Numbered from the stretch's first letter, positions 24,642-33,788 are shown. The stretch: DNA of 64,000 nucleotides from Duganella flavida (GCF_009857445.1 NZ_WWCN01000010.1:1-64000); one strand, 5' to 3'. The notes: generated from the sequence alone by a model not told the origin. Numbers and translations are program-made.

Positions 24642-26600
24642 ATGGAGACCAACCGTAACGCGATGCGCCTGCTGGCGCTGGCTGCCGCATGCCTGTGCTT
24701 GCCTTCGCAGGCAGTGGAGCTTGAACTGGCGCGTATCTTTTCCGACCACGCCGTGTTGCAACGCGAGCAGCTGCTGGTCATCTGGGGCAAGGCCGGCGCC
24801 GGGCGCGAGGTGGCCGTCACGCTGGGCGGACAGACGGTTACCGGCAACGCCGACGCGCGCGGCAAATGGCGCATCGCCTTGCCGCCGCAACCAGCCGGCG
24901 GGCCCTACGCCCTGCAAGTGCGCTCGGACGGCCATACGGTCAGCCGCAGCGATATCCTGGTCGGCGATGTCTATCTGTGCTCGGGCCAGTCCAACATGGA
25001 ATTTTCCGTGAGCGCGTCAACCAATGCCTTTGGCGCCATCCATACTGCGCCCAACGACCAGCTGCGCTATCTTAACGTCAAGAAAACCAATGCCGCCACG
25101 CCGCAGGAAGAACTCAGCGGCGCAGTCGCGTGGACACCGCTGGCGCCGGAGACGGTGGGTGACGCTTCCGCCGTGTGCTACTACATGGCGCGTTCGCTGC
25201 AGGCCAGCTACAAGATCCCGGTCGGCTTCATCCACGCCAGCTGGGGCGGCACCACCATCCAGGGCTGGATCGGCGCCGAGTCGCTCGCCACGCTGGACAA
25301 TTACCGCGCTGGTGTGGCGGCCGTCGCTGATTATGGCGCCGACCGCGCCGCCGGCATGCGCGCCGAGGAAGCGCGCAACGAAGCATGGTGGGATGCGCAC
25401 GATCCGGCCGCCGCCGCGCAGCGCCCCTGGCGCCTGCCGGACTTCGACGATGCCGCCTGGCCGGTCGTCACACCCAGTGGCTCGTGGAAGGACAGCGGCC
25501 TGGACGGCTTTAAGAATTTCGACGGCGTAGCCTGGTATCGCACCACCGTCACGCTGACTGCGGGACAGGCCAGCCAGGCCAACCAGCTCAACCTCGGGCC
25601 GGTCGATACCTACGACAGCACCTGGGTCAACGGCGTGCGCGTGGGCGGCTCCAGTACCGGCTGGCTGTGGCGCGAATACGCCGTGCCAGCCGGTGTGTTC
25701 AAGCCGGGGCGCAACGTGATTGCGCTACGGGTGCTGAGCGGCGGGCAGGGCGGCGGTTTGTCGGGCCAGCCGGCCAATCGCGCCATCCAGCTGGCGGACG
25801 GGCAGTTGGTGACGCTACCGGCCACGTGGAAGGTGCAGCGCGGCAGTGCATTGACAGGGTTGTCCGTGCCGCCGGCGCCGTGGGATGCGCCGACCAGCCT
25901 GACCACTCTTTACAACGGCATGATTGCGCCGCTGGTGGGCTATAAATTCAAGCTGGCTGCGTGGTACCAGGGCGAGTCGAACGCCGGCGCGGCGCAAGAG
26001 TACCGCACCTTGCTGCCGCTGCTGATGCGCGACTGGCGCCAGCGCTTCGGCCAGCCTGAATTGCCGTTCATGATCGCCCAGCTGGCCCCGTTCGGTGCGC
26101 CGCCCAAGGCACCCGGTCAGTCCGGCTGGGCAGAACTACGTGCGGCGCAGGCCGCGTCTGTGGCCAGTGACGGCCATGCTGGGCTGGCCATCACGCTGGA
26201 CGTGGGCGATCGGTTTGACATTCATCCGACCCAGAAGACCGTGGTCGGCGAGCGCCTGGCGCGCGCAGCACGCGTGCTGGCTTATGGCGGGCAGGGCGCG
26301 GCGGGCAGTCCGTACGCGGTATCGGCCCAGCGCAGTGGCAAGGATATTGTGATTGCCTTCCGCGATACTGGCGGCGGGCTGGCGACTTATTCTTCCGACC
26401 GCGCCATCGGCTTTGAAGTGTGCGCCAGTGCCAGCTGCCGTTATGCCGAGGCGCGGGCCGAGGGCGATACCGTGCGCCTGCCCGGCGCCGGCGGGGCGGA
26501 CGTAACGCGCGTGCGCTATGCATGGTCCGATGCGCCGTTCGTCAACCTGTTCAGCGGCGATGACCTGCCAGCCGCGCCATTCGAACTGGAGGTACGTTAA
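24642..26600 (+). CDS. Sialate O-acetylesterase-like SGNH esterase, exported
   Basis: 652 residues with signal peptide. SGNH hydrolase domain split by a beta-sandwich insert (about residues 260-385, galactose-binding-like): block I GQSNM with Ser117, oxyanion elements HASWGG and YQGESNA, and the DxxH block FDIHPTQK. This matches the carbohydrate 6-O-acetylesterase family (DUF303/SASA) found in polysaccharide loci, where it removes O-acetyl groups that block glycosidases. Last gene of the operon. It is convergent with the Bcr/CflA gene 14 bases downstream. Confidence 0.87.
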   Translation: METNRNAMRLLALAAACLCLPSQAVELELARIFSDHAVLQREQLLVIWGKAGAGREVAVTLGGQTVTGNADARGKWRIALPPQPAGGPYALQVRSDGHTVSRSDILVGDVYLCSGQSNMEFSVSASTNAFGAIHTAPNDQLRYLNVKKTNAATPQEELSGAVAWTPLAPETVGDASAVCYYMARSLQASYKIPVGFIHASWGGTTIQGWIGAESLATLDNYRAGVAAVADYGADRAAGMRAEEARNEAWWDAHDPAAAAQRPWRLPDFDDAAWPVVTPSGSWKDSGLDGFKNFDGVAWYRTTVTLTAGQASQANQLNLGPVDTYDSTWVNGVRVGGSSTGWLWREYAVPAGVFKPGRNVIALRVLSGGQGGGLSGQPANRAIQLADGQLVTLPATWKVQRGSALTGLSVPPAPWDAPTSLTTLYNGMIAPLVGYKFKLAAWYQGESNAGAAQEYRTLLPLLMRDWRQRFGQPELPFMIAQLAPFGAPPKAPGQSGWAELRAAQAASVASDGHAGLAITLDVGDRFDIHPTQKTVVGERLARAARVLAYGGQGAAGSPYAVSAQRSGKDIVIAFRDTGGGLATYSSDRAIGFEVCASASCRYAEARAEGDTVRLPGAGGADVTRVRYAWSDAPFVNLFSGDDLPAAPFELEVR

Positions 26601-26614
26601 TCAGGCGGGCGGCT

Positions 26615-27838
26615 TCAAACAAACCATTCGTTAGCAGTTCCGGCGTGGGCAAATGCCCGGCGCAGACCGAGCAACAGCAGGCCCAGCACGGAGTAGAACA
26701 CCATCACGGCCGCCATCACGGCGAGCTGGTTGCCGGCGAACAGGCCGATGAGTGCGCCGGCGCTGGCGCCTGCCAGCATCTGGATCGAACGCAGCAGGGC
26801 AGCGGCGCTGCCGGCCACATTGCCGACTGTGGCTAGCGCCTGGTGCGTAGCATTTGGCATGACGATGCCTGCACACACGTTGCTCAGCAGGACGCACACC
26901 GTGACCACGGCCACCGAATGAACCTTGCACAGGGACGCTGTCAGCAGCGTGCCGCACACCACGGCCGAGGCCATGACGGCGCCGGCCAGCAGCAGGTCGG
27001 CATCCCAGCGGTGCGCCAGTTTGGCGCCGGCAGTTGCGCCTGCGATGGTGCCGGCAGCGGTCAGCGCGAACAACGCACCATAGGCGCCGCTCGATACGCC
27101 CAGCAGGTCGATGAAGACGGCCGAGGAACCGGTGATGTAGGCAAACATGGTGCCGAACGAAGCCGCCAGCAGTCCTGCGTGCACCAGGTAGTGCTTGTTG
27201 CGCAGCACCTGGCCGTAAGCCGAGATCGCTGCGCTGAAAATATTCTGCGCGGTCGCTTGCCGTGGCCGGGTTTCTGCGTAACCGAGCGCGCTCAGCACCA
27301 GTAGCAGCAGGCCGATCACGCCGAGGCAGCCGTAGATCAGGCGCCAGTTGCCGAACGCCAGCAGTCCCGCACCCAGCAGGGGCGCCACCAGCGGCGCCAC
27401 CGCATTCACCAGCGCCACATACGATTGGCGCGACAGTGCGGCATGGCCGGTGAAGACGTCGCGCACGATGGCCGCCGGCAAAGCCGCAGCAGCGCCGGCG
27501 GCAATTCCCTGGAGCAGGCGCAGCAGCAACAGGCTGGAGATTTGTCCGGCGCAGGCGCAGGCCAGGGAGATCAGCGAGAACAAACCGAGCCCCAGCAGCA
27601 GCACCGGCTTGCGGCCGTAGCGGTCGGACAGGGGGCCGAACAGGATGGGACCGACCGAGAAGCCCAGCAGGAACACGGTCAGGGTGCGGGTGGCAACGCC
27701 GATGTCGATGTGGAAGGCCGATTCCAGCGCTGGGATGGCGGGCAGCCCCATGTCAATCGCCAGCGGCGGCAGCGCTGACAGCAGGCCGAGCATGACTATG
27801 TAAAAAGGTGAGTTGGGAGTGATGTACTGACGTGGCAT
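26615..27838 (-). CDS. Bcr/CflA-family multidrug efflux MFS transporter
   Basis: 407-residue, 12-helix major facilitator. The start MPRQYITPNSPFYIVMLGLL and DMGLPAIPALE, the GPLSDRYGRKPVLL loop-2/3 signature and the DHA1-type motif C region are those of the Bcr/CflA drug:H+ antiporter group (bicyclomycin, sulfonamides, chloramphenicol). The open frame extends 118 codons further upstream into the IclR gene, but the transporter begins at the ATG at 27838. Divergent from the IclR regulator with two tandem operator-like repeats between them, so repression by IclR is likely. Confidence 0.87.
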   Translation of the reverse strand: MPRQYITPNSPFYIVMLGLLSALPPLAIDMGLPAIPALESAFHIDIGVATRTLTVFLLGFSVGPILFGPLSDRYGRKPVLLLGLGLFSLISLACACAGQISSLLLLRLLQGIAAGAAAALPAAIVRDVFTGHAALSRQSYVALVNAVAPLVAPLLGAGLLAFGNWRLIYGCLGVIGLLLLVLSALGYAETRPRQATAQNIFSAAISAYGQVLRNKHYLVHAGLLAASFGTMFAYITGSSAVFIDLLGVSSGAYGALFALTAAGTIAGATAGAKLAHRWDADLLLAGAVMASAVVCGTLLTASLCKVHSVAVVTVCVLLSNVCAGIVMPNATHQALATVGNVAGSAAALLRSIQMLAGASAGALIGLFAGNQLAVMAAVMVFYSVLGLLLLGLRRAFAHAGTANEWFV

Positions 27839-27848
27839 AATGTGTTGC

Positions 27849-27890
27849 TGTATCGTTAGGCGGTACAGCAGTGTATCACGATGCGGTACA
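27849..27890. promoter_or_regulatory. Tandem 19-bp operators between efflux and iclR-type genes
   Basis: TGTATCGTTAGGCGGTACA (27849-27867) and TGTATCACGATGCGGTACA (27872-27890) are direct repeats with a 23-base period. Each is an imperfect dyad, TGTATC and GGTACA around 7 bases. The pair occupies the 75-base divergent spacer, so one bound regulator could control both genes. Confidence 0.65.
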
Positions 27891-27913
27891 ATTCGCTGAG
27901 CGTGGAGAAATAG

Positions 27914-28645
27914 ATGGAAGGAATACAAGTAATTGCCAGGGCGGCTGCAATCTTGCGCGAGGTGGGCGCCCAGCCTGACGGCCTGAGTCTGGGCAAGCTG
28001 GCCAACGCGACGGGATTGGCGCGTTCCACCGTCCAACGCATCGTCGATGCGCTGGAGATAGAGCACCTGGTGCAGGCCGGCGCCGGCGGTGTGCGGCCGG
28101 GCTGGGGCTTGCGGCGGCTGGGCGAGTTGCCGGGGTCTGGCATCGCCCAGGAATTGCGCGCTGCCCTCTACCAGCTGTTCGAAGCGACCCATGAGAGCAT
28201 CGACTTATCGACCTTGAGTGCGGGCGAAGTGTTGTTCATGGACCGCTTCCTGTCCGACCAGCCGGAGCGTGCGCTGCCCTCGGTGGGCGCGACTTATCCG
28301 GCCTACACTATGTCGAGCGGCAAGGCCTTGCTGTCCGGTTTGTCCGATGCCGATGTCAACGCCTTGTACGGCGGCGCGCCGCTGCAGCGCTTGACCGCGC
28401 ATACGGTGGCCGATATGGCGGCGCTCAAGCAGCAGCTGGATGCAATCCGGGCCGGCGGCTTTGCCTACGACAGGGAAGAACACGCGGTGGGCAAATGTGC
28501 GATCGGCTTGCCGGTCGGCGTGTATCAGGGTGTCATGCTGGCGATTTCGGTGGTGATGCCTAGCCAGCGTTTCGAGCGCCAGCGCGGCATCGTCGAAGCG
28601 GCGTTGCGCACCTGCGTCGAGCGCTGCCACGCCCGCATGGCGTAG
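27914..28645 (+). CDS. IclR-family transcriptional regulator
   Basis: 243 residues: N-terminal winged helix-turn-helix (LGKLANATGLARSTVQRIVDAL, about residues 18-60) and a C-terminal IclR effector domain (about 80-240) with the typical TYPAYTMSSGKALLSGLS segment and the DREEHAVGKCAIGLPV pocket region. It begins at ATG 27914 behind GGAG. Divergent from the efflux transporter gene; likely controls it and itself through the tandem repeats. The effector is unknown. Three bases separate its stop from the convergent response-regulator gene. Confidence 0.88.
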   Translation: MEGIQVIARAAAILREVGAQPDGLSLGKLANATGLARSTVQRIVDALEIEHLVQAGAGGVRPGWGLRRLGELPGSGIAQELRAALYQLFEATHESIDLSTLSAGEVLFMDRFLSDQPERALPSVGATYPAYTMSSGKALLSGLSDADVNALYGGAPLQRLTAHTVADMAALKQQLDAIRAGGFAYDREEHAVGKCAIGLPVGVYQGVMLAISVVMPSQRFERQRGIVEAALRTCVERCHARMA

Positions 28646-28648
28646 GCT

Positions 28649-29248
28649 CTACTCCAGCCACGGATGGGCCGCCAGCCAGCGGCCCAGCTCATTGTCGTTG
28701 GCGCACTGCAGTTTGGTGAAGATGTTGGCGCGATGGGTTTCCACCGAGCGCGGGCCGCACGGCGGCACCAGGATGCGGGCGATTTCCTTGTTCGGCTGCC
28801 CGAGCCCGACCAGCCGCGCCACCTCGCGTTCGCGGGCGGTGAGCTCTTGCCACAGCCGCAAGGCCTGGCCGCGTGCGCGCGCTTCGGCGATGGCGGCGGG
28901 GAGCTTGTCGAGCAGCTGCAGAGTGTCCGGCTTGGTCACCCAATCGTAGGCGCCGCGCCGCACCGCTTCCAGCGCGGTCGGGATGTCGCCGTGGCCGGAC
29001 AGGAACACCGTCACCAGCGGGCTATGCTTGCTGCGCATGTGTTCGAACACGGTCAGTCCACTCATGGCGCCCATGCGCAAATCGAGGATCACGCAGCCCG
29101 GCTGGCTGAGGTCGACCGCCTCAAGAAAGGCCTCGCCGGATTCAAACGCTTGCACCGCCAGCCCCTGCGAAAATAACAGGAGCAGCAGTGAGCGGCGCAG
29201 GGCTTCGTCGTCGTCGACAACGTACAGGGTGAGGGGAGCGTCTTTCAT
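28649..29248 (-). CDS. FixJ-like response regulator
   Basis: 199 residues: receiver domain with acidic cluster VVDDDE, phosphoacceptor Asp56 (VILDLRMG), switch Ser in FLSGHG and Lys in WVTKP, then a LuxR-type helix-turn-helix. The recognition-helix region reads ARILVPPCGPRSVETHR; against the usual ELGISPRTVEVHR pattern it carries about two extra residues in the turn, an oddity. The start ATG at 29248 overlaps the kinase stop as ATGA, so kinase and regulator are translated together. Probable output: the divergent KgtP-like permease gene. Confidence 0.87.
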   Translation of the reverse strand: MKDAPLTLYVVDDDEALRRSLLLLLFSQGLAVQAFESGEAFLEAVDLSQPGCVILDLRMGAMSGLTVFEHMRSKHSPLVTVFLSGHGDIPTALEAVRRGAYDWVTKPDTLQLLDKLPAAIAEARARGQALRLWQELTAREREVARLVGLGQPNKEIARILVPPCGPRSVETHRANIFTKLQCANDNELGRWLAAHPWLE

Positions 29249-31368
29249 GGCACGATAGGAAGAGTGAACGAGAACGTGGCGCCATCCTGGCTTTCGACCG
29301 TCATGATACCGCTGTGGGCTTCGATGATGGTGCGGCAAATGTTCAGCCCCAGCCCCAGGCCATCAGGCTTGGTGGTGAAGAAGGGCGCGAACACTTGTTC
29401 CAGCTGGTCGGCCGGAATGCCCGGCCCCTGGTCGCTGACGGCGATCCGCAGGCTGGCGCCGGCGCACTGGCTGGTCAGGGCAATACAGCGGCGATTGCGC
29501 GGCTGCTCCTGCATGGCTTGCACGGCGTTGTGGATCAGGTTGACCAGTACCTGCTCCAGCAGCACCTTATCGCCGCGCACCAGCGCCGCCGGGTCTTCCA
29601 TCGACAGCTTGAGCGTGACGCCATTGCGCTGCAGCTCAGGCTTCAGCAGCGCCTCCGCGTGCAGGATGATGTCGCCGATGGCGAAGCTTTCAAAGTGGCC
29701 ACGCTGCGGATTGATCAGCGAGCGCACGCGCCGCACAATTTCGCTGGCGCGCTTGGACTGTTCAATGATGTCGTCCAGCGCGCCGGCCACCATGTCCGGC
29801 GAACCGCGTCCCGCCAGCGCGCGCGCAGCCACGGCAAAATTGGACAGCGCCATCAGCGGCTGGTTAAGTTCATGCGCCAGGGTAGACGCCATCTCGCCCA
29901 CGCTGGCGAGGCGCGCGCTGCGCTGCAGGCGAACTTCCTGGTCGCGCTGGCGGGCCTCTGCCTGCTTTTGGGCGGTGATGTCCACCACGGAACTGAGCCA
30001 GCCACGGTTGACGCCTTCGGTGTCGATCAGCGGCGCGGTGTAGACCATGGTGATGACGTCATGGCCGTCCTTGTGGCGGATGCGCGATTCGAAACCGCTG
30101 GGCGCGGCGCGGCCTTGCAAGGCTTCGTCGCTTTCGCGCGCCTGTTTTTCCAGGTCCTCCGGATGCCAGTAAGGGTAGGGCGGATGGCGGCCCAACAGCT
30201 CCTCGGCGCTGTAGCCGACGATGGCGCACAGCGCCGGATTGACGTAGATGATTTTGCCTTCCGGATCGCGCGCGCGGATGCCGACCAGCAGCGAGTCTTC
30301 CATCGCCTTGCGGAAGGCGTGGGCCTCTTGCAGGTCACGGGTGCGCTCCTCGACCCGTTGTTCGAGCTCCAGCCGGGCTGTCTGCTGTTCGGTAAAGCGG
30401 CGTTCGCGCAAGCGCCAGTACAGCACACCCAACATCAGCAGGGCGGCGGCCAGTGTGGCCAGCGTCAATGCCGCCTGCTTGGCTTGCTGCACGTCGCGCA
30501 TGTCCTCGGTGACGGTGAGCGTCCAGCCCAGTTCCGGCAGCGCCGTGTCCAGCGCGAGCAGGTTGGTGCTGCGGCCTTGCACCGAGGTTTGCAGGACGAA
30601 GCCCGGCGTGTCCTTGCCAGCCTTGATTTTCCACGGCAGCAGGTCGAAGCGGGTACGCGGTCCATACTGGGCGTGCTCGCTCATCCACTGGCTGTCGGCG
30701 GCGGAGACCGGGGTGATGCTGTGGAACAGCCATTCCGGCACTGCGCTCAGGAACACGATGCCGCGGCTGTCGCGCAGCACCACCGGATAGCCGCTGCGCT
30801 GCCAGACCCGTTCCAGCGGATCGAGGCTGATCTTGACCACGGCCACGCCCAGCACTTCGGCGCCTACCCGCACCGGTTCCGCGATGAACAGGCCGGCCTG
30901 GCCGGTGGTCAGGCCGAGGCCATAGAAAAGGCCGCGTCCGCCCTTCAGCGCATCGTCGAAATACGGACGCTGGCGGTAGGATTCGCCGACGAAGCTGGAC
31001 GGCGTGTTCCAGTTGCTGGAGGCCAGCGTCATGCCATTGCGGTCGACCAGATACAGCGCGGCGGCGCCAGTGGTGATTTGCAGGTCGGCGAAATAATCGT
31101 TCACGCGGGCGCGCAAGGCTTTGTCGCCGGGGGCACGCAGCAGGTTCTGCACCTCCGGATGGCGCGCTGCAGCATGCGGCAGGAAGTCATGCTTTTCCAC
31201 CAAGCCGCGCAAGCCCAGCACGTGGGCCGCGCTGGCCTGGCGCAGCGCTTCCATTTTGGCTTGCAGTTCGCGCTGCTCGGCCCAGTTCCCCGACAGCACA
31301 ATCAGCACCAGCGCCCCGGCAACGGCCAGGGCTCTGCGCCAGTGATGCGGCTTGAACAGGGAAGACAT
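29245..31368 (-). CDS. DctB-like sensor histidine kinase with PAS domain
   Basis: About 707 residues: membrane helix near the N-terminus, a periplasmic double-Cache sensor resembling DctB (YLVDRNGMTLASSNW, GESYRQRPYF), second helix around residue 305, a coiled coil, a PAS domain (about 355-470), HisKA with His in TLAHELNQPLMAL, and HATPase with N-box (NLIHNAVQAM) and G-boxes (DQGPGIP, GLGLNI). DctB senses C4-dicarboxylates, and the divergent gene is a dicarboxylate/2-oxoglutarate permease, so a related ligand is inferred. GGAG 6 bases before the ATG at 31368 decides the start. Confidence 0.87.
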   Translation of the reverse strand: MSSLFKPHHWRRALAVAGALVLIVLSGNWAEQRELQAKMEALRQASAAHVLGLRGLVEKHDFLPHAAARHPEVQNLLRAPGDKALRARVNDYFADLQITTGAAALYLVDRNGMTLASSNWNTPSSFVGESYRQRPYFDDALKGGRGLFYGLGLTTGQAGLFIAEPVRVGAEVLGVAVVKISLDPLERVWQRSGYPVVLRDSRGIVFLSAVPEWLFHSITPVSAADSQWMSEHAQYGPRTRFDLLPWKIKAGKDTPGFVLQTSVQGRSTNLLALDTALPELGWTLTVTEDMRDVQQAKQAALTLATLAAALLMLGVLYWRLRERRFTEQQTARLELEQRVEERTRDLQEAHAFRKAMEDSLLVGIRARDPEGKIIYVNPALCAIVGYSAEELLGRHPPYPYWHPEDLEKQARESDEALQGRAAPSGFESRIRHKDGHDVITMVYTAPLIDTEGVNRGWLSSVVDITAQKQAEARQRDQEVRLQRSARLASVGEMASTLAHELNQPLMALSNFAVAARALAGRGSPDMVAGALDDIIEQSKRASEIVRRVRSLINPQRGHFESFAIGDIILHAEALLKPELQRNGVTLKLSMEDPAALVRGDKVLLEQVLVNLIHNAVQAMQEQPRNRRCIALTSQCAGASLRIAVSDQGPGIPADQLEQVFAPFFTTKPDGLGLGLNICRTIIEAHSGIMTVESQDGATFSFTLPIVP

Positions 31369-31422
31369 GGGATACTCCAGAACCAAATAGGGAAACAATA
31401 ACAGTTGTGCACGCCGATTTGG

Positions 31423-31450
31423 GCGCCCTCCGTAGTTTTACGGAGGGCGC
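31423..31450. promoter_or_regulatory. Perfect 12-bp inverted repeat between kinase and permease genes
   Basis: GCGCCCTCCGTA (31423-31434) and TACGGAGGGCGC (31439-31450) are exact complements around GTTT. It lies 54 bases before the kinase start and 86 before the permease start. No T-run follows on either strand, so a terminator is unlikely; an operator for the FixJ-like regulator or a leader hairpin is more likely. Confidence 0.55.
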
Positions 31451-31536
31451 TGCGCCAAAGTTGCGGATGCCGCCGCGCCGCTGATGTGCGATGCTGATCC
31501 TATACCCACCGAATAATAATATTTCAGGAGAATCGC

Positions 31537-32841
31537 ATGAACATGCAAGAACCCCCACAACCGCAATACAGCAGCGAGGAACGGCGCAAGCGTATTTTCG
31601 CCATCATCAGCGCCTCGTCCGGCAACCTGGTGGAGTGGTTTGACTTCTACGTCTATTCCTTCGCATCGATCTATTTTGCCAGCCAGTTCTTCCCGAGCGG
31701 GAATGCGACGGCGGAATTCCTGAAATCGGCCGCCGTGTTCGCGGTGGGCTTCCTGATGCGCCCGATCGGTGGCTGGATGTTCGGCCGCCTGGCCGACCGC
31801 GTTGGCCGCAAGAAATCGATGGTGGTCTCGGTGCTGATGATGTGCGGCGGTTCGCTGGCCATCGCGGTCTTGCCGACCTACGCCAGCATCGGCGTGGCCG
31901 CGCCTATCCTGCTGCTGATCATCCGCATGTTCCAGGGCTTGTCGGTTGGCGGCGAATACGGCACCACTGCAACCTATATGAGTGAAGTGGCGCTGCGTGG
32001 CCAGCGCGGCTTCTTCTCGTCGTTCCAGTACGTGACCCTGATCGGCGGCCAGTTGCTGGCGGTGCTGACGGTGGTGATTCTGGAGCAGTTCCTGACTTCG
32101 GCTGAACTGAAGGCCTGGGGCTGGCGCGTGCCGTTCGCGGTGGGTGCGGTGGCTGCGCTGGTGTCGCTGATGCTGCGTCGCCAGCTGCATGAAACCATCA
32201 AGGCCGAAGACCGCAACAGCAAGGAAGCCGGCACGCTGGCCAGCCTGTTCAAGCATCACCGCGCCGCATTCCTGACCGTGCTCGGTTATACCGCCGGCGG
32301 CTCGCTGATCTTCTACACCTTCACCACCTACATGCAGAAATACCTGGTCAACACGGCCGGCATGCCGGCCAAGACGGCCAGCGTGGTGATGACCGGTTGC
32401 CTGTTCCTGTACATGTGCATGCAGCCGGTGTTCGGCATGCTGGCCGACCGCATCGGCCGCCGTCATTCGATGATGCTGTTCGGCGCTTTTGGCACGCTGG
32501 CGACTTTCCCTATCCTGGCCATCCTGCATGTGAATACCAGCCCTGTGGTGGCCTTCGTTCTGATTACCGTGGCGCTGGCGATCGTCAGCCTGTACACCTC
32601 CATCAGCGGTTTGGTGAAAGCGGAGATGTTCCCGCCGGAAGTGCGTGCGCTGGGCGTGGGCTTGTCATACGCGATTTCCAACGCCATCTTCGGCGGCTCG
32701 GCGGAATTCGTCGGCCTGTCGTTCAAGAATCTCGGTCACGAGAGCTGGTTCTACATCTACGTGACCGTGATGATGGCGATTGCCTTCCTGGTGAGCCTGC
32801 GCCTGCCAAAGACGCCGTCCTACCTGCATACGGATCACTGA
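31537..32841 (+). CDS. MHS-family MFS transporter, KgtP-like (2-oxoglutarate/dicarboxylate:H+ symporter)
   Basis: 434-residue major facilitator of the metabolite:H+ symporter group. Diagnostic segments are [16 protein letters not shown] at the first helix, [22 protein letters not shown], and [19 protein letters not shown], closely matching alpha-ketoglutarate permease KgtP. Imports a dicarboxylate such as 2-oxoglutarate with protons. TCAGGAGAA before the ATG is a strong ribosome-binding site. Divergent from the DctB/FixJ-like pair that probably controls it; the 3' end overlaps the convergent LysR gene by 7 bases. Confidence 0.87.
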   Translation: MNMQEPPQPQYSSEERRKRIFAIISASSGNLVEWFDFYVYSFASIYFASQFFPSGNATAEFLKSAAVFAVGFLMRPIGGWMFGRLADRVGRKKSMVVSVLMMCGGSLAIAVLPTYASIGVAAPILLLIIRMFQGLSVGGEYGTTATYMSEVALRGQRGFFSSFQYVTLIGGQLLAVLTVVILEQFLTSAELKAWGWRVPFAVGAVAALVSLMLRRQLHETIKAEDRNSKEAGTLASLFKHHRAAFLTVLGYTAGGSLIFYTFTTYMQKYLVNTAGMPAKTASVVMTGCLFLYMCMQPVFGMLADRIGRRHSMMLFGAFGTLATFPILAILHVNTSPVVAFVLITVALAIVSLYTSISGLVKAEMFPPEVRALGVGLSYAISNAIFGGSAEFVGLSFKNLGHESWFYIYVTVMMAIAFLVSLRLPKTPSYLHTDH

Positions 32842-33734
32842 CCGAACAACTGAACCAGCGCTGCCCGCAACCAGGCATTAGCGCCATCCTTGGCGTACTT
32901 GCGGTGCCAGTGCTGTTTCAGATCGAAACCGGTCACGTCGATCGGCGGTTCCACCAGTCTCACTGGTGCGAACCGCGCAAAACTTTCTCCCACGGCACGC
33001 GGTACGGTGGCAATCAGGTCGCTGGCCGCGATCACAAACGGAATCGACATGAAGTGCGGCGTGGACAGCACCACGCGGCGTGAGATGCGGTTGCGGATCA
33101 GCAGCTGTTCGAACACCTCCTGGCTGCGACCTTCCGCCTTCACCACCGCATGTCCCATACTCAGGAATTTCTTCATCGTGAGCCGCTTGCCACGGAATGG
33201 ATGGTCGGCGCTCAGGATGCAAATGAAGTCATGGGAAAACAGCCGTTGCTGGAAAAAGTTGCGGTGTTTCAGATCCGGGAAATAGCCGACCGCCAGGTCG
33301 ACCCGGCCTTCCTCCAGTGCCACCGCCAGTTCCGCCGGTGGCAGCGTTACTGACGTGATGCTGGCGCCCGGCGCCTCGCGCCGCAGGTGTTCCAGCAGGC
33401 GTGGCAGAAACGTCATTTCCCCCACATCCGACAGGGCGATCGTGAAACAGCGGTCGCTGCTGGCTGGATCAAATGCGGTGCTGGCCAGTACGTCGTTGCG
33501 CAGACGTTGCAGCATATCGCGGGTGGGATCGACCAGCGTCAACGTCCGTGGCGTCGGCGCCATGCCCTGGGCGGTGCGGACAAACAAGGGATCCCCCAGC
33601 GATTTGCGCAGTTTGTTCAAGGCCACACTGACTGCCGGCTGGCTCATATCGAGCTTGCGTGCTGCACCGCTGACGCTACGCTCCTCATAGATGGCCAGCG
33701 CCACCGGCAGCAGGTTCAAGTCAAATCCCTTCAT
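32835..33734 (-). CDS. LysR-family transcriptional regulator
   Basis: 299 residues: N-terminal LysR helix-turn-helix ([24 protein letters not shown], about residues 18-42) and a two-lobed effector domain (about 90-295). The sequence [10 protein letters not shown] in the linker is typical of the NodD/LinR/PcpR branch, many of which respond to aromatic compounds. ATG 33734 is chosen: GGAG lies 7 bases upstream, whereas the frame's upstream TTG has no site. Divergent from the solute-binding-protein/Rieske operon, with a strong palindrome between them; it very likely regulates that operon. Confidence 0.88.
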   Translation of the reverse strand: MKGFDLNLLPVALAIYEERSVSGAARKLDMSQPAVSVALNKLRKSLGDPLFVRTAQGMAPTPRTLTLVDPTRDMLQRLRNDVLASTAFDPASSDRCFTIALSDVGEMTFLPRLLEHLRREAPGASITSVTLPPAELAVALEEGRVDLAVGYFPDLKHRNFFQQRLFSHDFICILSADHPFRGKRLTMKKFLSMGHAVVKAEGRSQEVFEQLLIRNRISRRVVLSTPHFMSIPFVIAASDLIATVPRAVGESFARFAPVRLVEPPIDVTGFDLKQHWHRKYAKDGANAWLRAALVQLFGQ

Positions 33735-33760
33735 ACTCAATCTCCAGCGAAATTTGAAAT

Positions 33761-33788
33761 TAGAATAAACGTTATTCCGTTTATTCTA
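33761..33788. promoter_or_regulatory. Perfect 11-bp palindrome, probable LysR operator
   Basis: TAGAATAAACG (33761-33771) and CGTTTATTCTA (33778-33788) are exact inverted arms around TTATTC. A nested dyad, GAATAA-ACG-TTATTC, shares the left arm, giving three half-sites. It lies 27 bases from the LysR start and 64 before the operon start, the usual place for a LysR recognition site. Confidence 0.65.

Noticed and set aside
27839..28192. N-terminal extension of the Bcr/CflA transporter
   Set aside because: The frame continues upstream, but it runs through the divergent regulator gene and its operators; the transporter's first helix begins at the ATG at 27838.
29314..31401. 695-codon open frame on the + strand
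   Set aside because: Antisense of the DctB-like kinase; no recognisable domain and no ribosome-binding context.
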